Origin: DATHBD01 sp035296325
Lineage (GTDB): Bacteria; Actinomycetota; Actinomycetes; Mycobacteriales; Micromonosporaceae
DNA: 64,000 nt
Direction of reading: 5' to 3'
Assembly: GCA_035296325.1 (NCBI GenBank)
Contig: DATHBD010000054.1
Location: 1-64,000, forward strand
Part shown: in pieces, positions 59,195-64,000 of the stretch
Layout of the letters: every line of letters begins with the position of its first letter
Position numbering within the stretch: position 1 is the stretch's first letter
Position numbers and translations under genes: made by a program
Notes under the pieces: generated by a model
Databases searched by the model: none
The model's input: the letters and a program-made list of their open reading frames with translations, nothing else
What the model was told of the DNA's origin: nothing

Positions 59195-61645
59195 ATGAGG
59201 GGGAGTGCAGTCGTGACTGCTGTTGCGGATCAGTACGCCGGTGGCGCCATCGCGGACGAGGTGGTGACGGCGCTCGCCCACCCGGGCGACGACGAGATCG
59301 CCCAACTCGACGCGTGGTGGCGGGCAAACAACTACCTGACCATCGGCCAGATCTACCTGCAGGGCAACCCGCTGCTGCGGGAGCCTCTCTCGTCGGAGCA
59401 CATCAAGCCCAGGCTGCTCGGCCACTGGGGCACCAGCCCGGGACTGTCGCTGATCTACGCGCATGTGTCCAGGCTGATCCGCCGGACCGGGCAGCAGGCC
59501 ATCTATCTCGCCGGTCCCGGGCACGGTGGTCCGGCGCTCGTGGCGGCCGGGTATCTCGAGGGGACGTACAGCGAGATCTACCCGAAGGTCTCCCAGGACG
59601 AGGCTGGCATGCTGCGGCTGTTCCGCCAGTTCTCCAGCCCGGGCGGCATCCCGAGCCACGTCTCGGTCACCACGCCCGGCTCGATCCACGAGGGCGGGGA
59701 GCTGGGCTACGTGCTGGTGCACGCGTTCGGCGCGGTGATGGACAACCCGGATCTCATCGCGGTCGCGGTGGTCGGCGACGGGGAGGCCGAGACCGGCCCG
59801 CTGGAGGGCTCCTGGAAGGGCGTCTCCTTCCTCAACCCCGCCCGCGACGGCGCGGTGCTGCCGATTCTGCACCTCAACGGCGCCAAGATCGCCGGCCCCA
59901 CCGTGCTGGCCCGCAAGGACCCGGCCGAGGTCCGCTCGCTGCTGCACGGGCACGGGTACGACGTGATCGAAGTCGAGGGTTCGGATCTCCCCGGTATGCA
60001 TTACCGCTTCGCTGAGGCGCTGGCCAACGCGTGGGCGCGGATCCGGAGCATCCAGGAGGCGGCGCGCGGCGGCGACTGGGACGGGACGCGGCCGCGGTGG
60101 CCCCTGATCGTGCTGCGTTCCCCGAAGGGCTGGACCGGCCCGGAGGAGGTGGACGGCATCCGCGTCACCGGCACCTGGCGCTCGCACCAGGTCCCGCTGT
60201 CCGGCGTTCGCGGTAACGCCGGGCACCTGCAGATTCTGGACACCTGGCTGCGGTCGTACCGGCCGGAGGAGCTCTTCGACGCCGCCGGCGCGCCGACGGC
60301 GCTGGTACGGGATCTGGCTCCGGCCGGCGACCTCCGGATGAGCGCGAACCCGCACGCCAACGGCGGGCTGCTCTGCCGCGACCTGGACCTGCCGGACTTC
60401 CGCGACTACGCGGTCGACGTGCCGCAGCCGGCGCAGGTGCGCGCCGAGTCCACCCGGCGACTCGGTGAACTGCTCCGCGACGTGTACCGGCGCAACCCGG
60501 ACAGCTTCCGGCTCTTCTGCCCCGACGAGACGAACAGCAACCGGCTGGGCGCGGTGTTCGAGGTCTCCGACCGCGGGTTCATGGAGACGGTCACCCCGGA
60601 GGACCTGGCGATCAGCCGGGACGGTCGGGTGATGGAGGTGCTGTCGGAGCACAACTGCCACGGCTGGCTCGAGGGCTACAACCTGACCGGCAGGCACGGC
60701 ATGTTCGCCACGTACGAGGCGTTCGCCATGGTGAGCGCCTCACAGACGGTGCAGCACGGCAAGTGGCTCCAGGAGGCGAAGCGCCTGCCGTGGCGGGCCA
60801 AGGTGCCCAGCCTCAACGTGCTGCTGACGTCGACCGCCTGGCGCAACGACCACAACGGCTTCTCGCACCAGGGCCCGGGCCTGATCCAGGTGGTCCTGAC
60901 CCAACGCGGCGACGTCGCCCGCGTGTACCTGCCACCGGACGCCAACTGCCTGCTGTCCGTCGCCGACCACTGCCTGCGGTCCCGGTCGTACATCAACCTC
61001 ATCGTGATCGACAAGCAGCCGCAGCTGCAGTGGCTGACCATGGACGAGGCCGTCGAGCACTGCGCCCGCGGCGCAGGCATCTGGGAGTGGGCGGGCACCG
61101 ACGACGGCACCACCGACCCGGACATCGTCCTGGCCTGCGCCGGTGACGTGGTGACCATGGAGACCGTCGCGGCGGCCCAGATCCTCTCCGAGCGGCTGCC
61201 CGGCATGAGGGTCCGCGTCGTCAACGTCGTGGACCTCATGACGCTGCCACGGCAGAAGGACCACCCGCACGGTATGAGCCCGACGCAGTTCACCGAGCTG
61301 TTCACCAACACGGTTGATGTGATCTTCGCGTTCCACGGTTACCCGGGCGCCATCCATCAGTTGGTCCACGGCCGGCCGGACGCCGACCGCTTCCGGGTGC
61401 GCGGCTTCATCGAGGAGGGCACGACCACGACGCCGTTCGACATGACCGTACGGAACCGGGCGTCGCGCTACCACCTCGTGATGGACGCCATCAACAACGC
61501 GAAACGGCTGCCGCGTGGCGCGCATGACCTCAAGACCTGGTGCGAGCAGAAGCTCCAGGAGCACGACGCGTACGTCGTGGAACACCTGGAGGACATGCCG
61601 GACGTCCGGGACTGGACGCTGGGGGACTGGGCGCAGCGCGGCTGA
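59195..61645 (+). CDS. xfp: Xylulose-5-phosphate/fructose-6-phosphate phosphoketolase
   Basis: This cytosolic TPP enzyme of about 810-816 residues splits xylulose 5-phosphate or fructose 6-phosphate with phosphate into acetyl phosphate and an aldose phosphate. It shows DAWWRANNYLTIGQIYLQGNPLL at the start, GPGHGGPALVAAGYLEG, IHEGGELGYVLVHAFGAVMDNPDL, the TPP-binding VVGDGEAETGPLEGSWKG, GNAGHLQILDTWLRSYRPEELF and the middle-domain SEHNCHGWLEGYNLTGRHGMFATYEAFAMV. Length is as usual. Two starts compete: ATG 59195 behind GGAGGACGA, and GTG 59213 behind GGGGGAG; an upstream ATG at 59171 is unlikely. No acetate kinase or phosphotransacetylase gene lies in the window. Confidence 0.96.
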   Translation: MRGSAVVTAVADQYAGGAIADEVVTALAHPGDDEIAQLDAWWRANNYLTIGQIYLQGNPLLREPLSSEHIKPRLLGHWGTSPGLSLIYAHVSRLIRRTGQQAIYLAGPGHGGPALVAAGYLEGTYSEIYPKVSQDEAGMLRLFRQFSSPGGIPSHVSVTTPGSIHEGGELGYVLVHAFGAVMDNPDLIAVAVVGDGEAETGPLEGSWKGVSFLNPARDGAVLPILHLNGAKIAGPTVLARKDPAEVRSLLHGHGYDVIEVEGSDLPGMHYRFAEALANAWARIRSIQEAARGGDWDGTRPRWPLIVLRSPKGWTGPEEVDGIRVTGTWRSHQVPLSGVRGNAGHLQILDTWLRSYRPEELFDAAGAPTALVRDLAPAGDLRMSANPHANGGLLCRDLDLPDFRDYAVDVPQPAQVRAESTRRLGELLRDVYRRNPDSFRLFCPDETNSNRLGAVFEVSDRGFMETVTPEDLAISRDGRVMEVLSEHNCHGWLEGYNLTGRHGMFATYEAFAMVSASQTVQHGKWLQEAKRLPWRAKVPSLNVLLTSTAWRNDHNGFSHQGPGLIQVVLTQRGDVARVYLPPDANCLLSVADHCLRSRSYINLIVIDKQPQLQWLTMDEAVEHCARGAGIWEWAGTDDGTTDPDIVLACAGDVVTMETVAAAQILSERLPGMRVRVVNVVDLMTLPRQKDHPHGMSPTQFTELFTNTVDVIFAFHGYPGAIHQLVHGRPDADRFRVRGFIEEGTTTTPFDMTVRNRASRYHLVMDAINNAKRLPRGAHDLKTWCEQKLQEHDAYVVEHLEDMPDVRDWTLGDWAQRG

Positions 61646-61839
61646 CATCGATCCTGGCCAAGTTGGGCCAGCACGCAGCGCTGCGCACGTTTCCACTCGG
61701 CACGGGGAGCGGGTCCTGGTCGAGGGCGGCCCTACCGACCGGATCTGGGGCATCCTTGCGGACGGTTCGGCCGCCCCCGCCGAGTCCGAGTGGCGGTGGT
61801 CGGCGCCCGACGGTTGATGAAAAGCCGACTTGACATCGC

Positions 61840-61886
61840 CTTGTCATGACAAGCACACTTGTCATGACAAGCGTGCTTGTCATGGA
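61840..61886. repeat. Three 18-bp-spaced CTTGTCATGACAAG palindromes (operator array)
   Basis: Perfect 14-bp palindromes CTTGTCATGACAAG start at 61840 and 61858. A third starts at 61876 with the left arm and centre intact (CTTGTCATG) but a lost right arm. The spacing of exactly 18 bp places the sites at regular but not whole-turn offsets. A TTGACA (61830-61835) adjoins the first copy. The array ends 27 bases before the Xre-type regulator start, so it is very probably the autoregulatory operator of that gene. Confidence 0.85.
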
Positions 61887-61912
61887 GTGATGTCGAGGGA
61901 AGGAGTGGTGCG

Positions 61913-62119
61913 ATGGACAACGATGTGCGCCATCTCCGGCTCGCCCGCGGTCTCTCCCAGGCCCAGATCGCCGATGCGATGCGGGTATCCCGGCAGACCA
62001 TCAACTCTATCGAGACCGGCCGCTACACCCCCTCACTGCCACTCGCCATCGCCCTTGCCCGCTTCTTCGAGCGATCTGTTGAGGAGATCTTCCATGCCGA
62101 TCCCACGCCAGGAACCTGA
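61913..62119 (+). CDS. Xre-family small helix-turn-helix regulator
   Basis: This 68-residue protein is only a Cro/C1-type HTH: VRHLRLARGLSQAQIADAMRVSRQTINSIETGRYTPSLPLAIALARFFERSVEEIF. Such short YozG-like regulators bind palindromes as dimers and usually control themselves and a co-encoded membrane protein. AAGGAG lies eight bases before the ATG. The three palindromes directly upstream are its likely sites. It overlaps the next gene by 26 bp. Confidence 0.95.
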   Translation: MDNDVRHLRLARGLSQAQIADAMRVSRQTINSIETGRYTPSLPLAIALARFFERSVEEIFHADPTPGT

Positions 62120-62504
62120 CCTCATGCAACGCTCCCAACGGCGGCAGTTGATCCTCATCGTGGCCATCGCGGTGGCATTTCCGGCGATGCTGATGCTGAT
62201 CGGCCAGGCCGGGTACCCCGAGCTCGGCATCGTGGTGGTGGCATTGGTGTTCCCCGCGCTGTTCGTCGTCAACTACATCCGCAATACCCGGACGCGCGAA
62301 GGTACCGATGAGCGGGCCTGGGAGAACCATCGGCGCGCCGCGAGTTTCTCCTGGCAGATCGTCGCCTTCGCGACCGCCGGCGCGCTGGTGTGGACCGGCG
62401 TGCGCCACGGATACCAGGCGGCCCAGCCATACCTCTACCTGCTTCTGGTGCAGTTGCTGAGCTACGTGGGTGCGCTGTCCTGGCGGCGCTGGCAGGGTCG
62501 TTGA
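62094..62504 (+). CDS. Small integral membrane protein paired with the Xre regulator
   Basis: This 136-residue protein has about four hydrophobic helices in two pairs: LILIVAIAVAFPAMLMLIGQAG and ELGIVVVALVFPALFVVNYI, then SWQIVAFATAGALVWTGV and YLYLLLVQLLSYVGALSW. Between them lies a charged loop NTRTREGTDERAWENHRRA, like the DUF2178-type partners of small Xre regulators. Function unknown; control of the regulator by membrane sequestration or a stress sensor role are possibilities. ATG 62094 has GAGGAG seven bases upstream; ATG 62124 is an alternative. Confidence 0.85.
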   Translation: MPIPRQEPDLMQRSQRRQLILIVAIAVAFPAMLMLIGQAGYPELGIVVVALVFPALFVVNYIRNTRTREGTDERAWENHRRAASFSWQIVAFATAGALVWTGVRHGYQAAQPYLYLLLVQLLSYVGALSWRRWQGR

Positions 62505-62830
62505 TCTTGCTGATCAGCGCCGGGGCCTGGGTACCCGCACCCCGGGGCGGTGTCAGTGTTGTCGATCTCGGCATGCGGTTGCCGTGTGGGCGCTCAGTGC
62601 CGCACTCGCCAGCCGACTACGTCCGCCGACTGACCGTGCCGGCCGAATCGGCCACCCTCGGTCTCGGCCACCCGCAGTTCGCTGCACCGACCACCACCGC
62701 GCGGTTATCGGCCGACATCAACGACGTCGCCCTGATCGCCTTCGAGCTCCGCACAGAATGATCATGTGGTGATTCTGCCCGGGCGCGTCCAACGGCTCAC
62801 GTTCGCTTCGTAGCCGCCGATAGGCGGATC
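62505..62830. other. Intergenic stretch without a confident gene
   Basis: A plus-strand frame is open from 62390 to 62761 and reads LAALAGSLILLISAGAWVP then a non-repetitive tail. It has no ATG/GTG start outside the preceding gene and no ribosome site, so I do not call it. No hairpin of note was seen. The GGDEF gene starts at 62831. Confidence 0.5.
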
Positions 62831-64000
62831 GTGGGCAGACGCACGGCCGGGACGCGCGGCTGGTGGGGGTACGTCGCCGTCACCGTGTCGGTGACAGCGG
62901 TCCACCCGTTGCTGCCCGCGGACGCCCGGGCGTGGAGCTATCTGCTGATCCCGTTGTCCGCGCTGGCGTCGGTGATCATGCTGCTGCGTCGACAGGACCC
63001 GCGCGACCGGCTGCCGTGGCGGCTGCTTGTGCTGGGACTCTGCCTGCTGTCCAGCGCTGAGGCGTTGACCAAGGCCGGCGGGCCCGCCCAACACGGGTAC
63101 GCCGAGCTGCTCGACACCTTCGGGCAGGTCGGCCTGCTGTCGGCGGCGATCGCGCTGGCCTGGCGCCGCGGCCGCAACGACATCGGCGGCCTGCTCGACG
63201 TCTCGGTCGGCGCGATGGGCGTCAGCGGCCTGTTCTGGACGACCGTGCTGCTGCCCCGGCTGCACGCCCTGGACGCCGATTCCGGGGCGCTGGTGACGCT
63301 GCTACTCAGCATCCTGGTCCTGATGGGCGTGCTGGGCGCCCTGGTACGGATCATGCTGGTTTCGGACCGCCGGCTGCCGGCGTTGACCATGCTGGCGGGA
63401 TCGCTGCTGCTCGCGCTGGTCGGCAACATCATCCTCGGGATGACGGTGGCCACCATCACGACCAAGACGTCGGCCTGGCTCGAAATGGTCTTCATGGTGT
63501 CGTACCTGCTGGTCGGCGCCGCTGCCCTGCACCCGTCGGTGCGTGAACTGTCCCGCCCCGGTCCAGAACCCGAAGACCGGCTGTCCACCGGCCGGTTGAT
63601 ATTCCTCGGCGCGGCCATCGTCGTCGGGCCGGTGGCCGGCGGTGTCCGTGAGCTGGCGGACCTGCCAGCCGACGGGTCGCTGCTCGCCCTGGGCAGCCTG
63701 CTCGTCGCACCCCTGGTGATGATCCGGGTGGGCCGCCTCGCGCACCAGCGCCGGCAGGCCGAGGCCGCGCTGCACCACCAGGCCACCCACGACCAACTGA
63801 CCGGGCTGCCCAACCGCACCGCGCTGCTCGACCGCCTCGACGCCGCGTTGCAGCGGGAGCGGACCGCCGGGCGACCCGCCGTGGTGCTGCTGTTCTGCGA
63901 CCTCAACGGCTTCAAGGCGGTCAACGACCGGCTCGGGCACCTGGCCGGTGATCACCTGCTCACCGAGGTCGGCCGACGGATCAGGGCCGGAATGCGGGTC
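62831..64000 (+). CDS. Multi-TM GGDEF (diguanylate cyclase-like) protein, 3'-truncated
   Basis: 390 residues are visible and the frame runs off the window. About eight or nine TM helices (residues 10-305) form a membrane sensor part, from WWGYVAVTVSVTAVHPLL to LLALGSLLVAPLVMIRVGRL. A short coiled linker (AHQRRQAEAALHHQ) leads to a GGDEF-type domain, HDQLTGLPNRTALLDRLDAAL and VVLLFCDLNGFKAVNDRLGHLAGDHLLTEVGRRI. The GGDEF signature itself would lie just beyond the edge, so activity cannot be judged, and an EAL domain may follow as is frequent in actinomycetes. GTG 62831 is used, with AGGCGG four bases before it. Confidence 0.9.
   Translation, partial: MGRRTAGTRGWWGYVAVTVSVTAVHPLLPADARAWSYLLIPLSALASVIMLLRRQDPRDRLPWRLLVLGLCLLSSAEALTKAGGPAQHGYAELLDTFGQVGLLSAAIALAWRRGRNDIGGLLDVSVGAMGVSGLFWTTVLLPRLHALDADSGALVTLLLSILVLMGVLGALVRIMLVSDRRLPALTMLAGSLLLALVGNIILGMTVATITTKTSAWLEMVFMVSYLLVGAAALHPSVRELSRPGPEPEDRLSTGRLIFLGAAIVVGPVAGGVRELADLPADGSLLALGSLLVAPLVMIRVGRLAHQRRQAEAALHHQATHDQLTGLPNRTALLDRLDAALQRERTAGRPAVVLLFCDLNGFKAVNDRLGHLAGDHLLTEVGRRIRAGMRV

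Noticed and set aside
61654..61671. Hairpin CTGGCC/GGCCAG after phosphoketolase
   Set aside because: The stem is only 6 bp with a 6-base loop, too weak to call at this GC content.
62390..62761. Open frame of 123 codons on the plus strand
   Set aside because: Its start lies within the preceding membrane-protein gene, there is no ribosome site for a later start, and the sequence resembles no family.

Overview
The window is about 64 kb of very GC-rich DNA. Genes are dense, GTG starts are common, Shine-Dalgarno sites are of the GGAGG/GGGGGAGG type, and many neighbours overlap by 4 bp (ATGA or GTGA). Together with conservon-type signalling genes, a sugar ABC importer lacking its own ATPase, and a DUF4178/DUF2617/DUF4247/DUF350/SpeE-like operon, this suggests a chromosomal segment of a filamentous actinomycete, most likely a member of the Micromonosporaceae. 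That family call is an inference from gene content. I saw no rRNA, tRNA, CRISPR array, transposase or integrase.

Layout. 1-5.7 kb: 5'-truncated metH, a secreted tandem-repeat protein, a decayed acetyltransferase and a methyltransferase. 5.7-18 kb: a catabolic locus with a complete branched-chain/aromatic-acid type ABC importer, a GntR and a MarR regulator, an FAH-family hydrolase, a metallo-beta-lactamase-fold hydrolase, and a plus-strand operon of SDR, amidohydrolase, MaoC hydratase and acyl-CoA ligase. The last four match a non-thiolytic side-chain shortening of hydroxycinnamates (cou type). An almost identical 18-bp dyad lies in front of the importer operon and of the hydrolase operon. 18-23 kb: a 1161-residue Gly/Ala-rich protein with a short motif seen in contractile-injection-system cargo, followed by a helical-repeat protein and a small ankyrin protein. 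23-31.8 kb: secreted M1 peptidase, flavin oxidoreductase, secreted Calx-beta/GH3 glycosidase, a BioD-like/TM/SMI1 fusion and a secreted SMP-30-like beta-propeller. 32-37 kb: the DUF4178-to-SpeE operon and a GNAT gene.

37-47 kb: an MFS-Usp fusion, then a TAXI-type TRAP transporter (fused permease plus solute-binding protein), a conservon-type kinase, a roadblock protein and a second TAXI solute-binding protein. The last three are translationally close, which suggests that uptake and signalling are coupled. 46.7-49.2 kb: pobA (4-hydroxybenzoate 3-monooxygenase), which could take the product of the cou-like locus to protocatechuate, plus a TetR regulator and a RidA protein. 49-57.5 kb: a mannoside utilisation locus with ROK sugar kinase, two permeases, binding protein, LacI regulator and GH2 beta-mannosidase. 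AACCGGTT-type operator candidates lie in front of both transcription units. 57.5-64 kb: a holin-like membrane protein, an unrecognised 359-residue protein, phosphoketolase, an Xre regulator/membrane protein pair preceded by 18-bp-spaced palindromes, and a GGDEF protein cut by the window edge.
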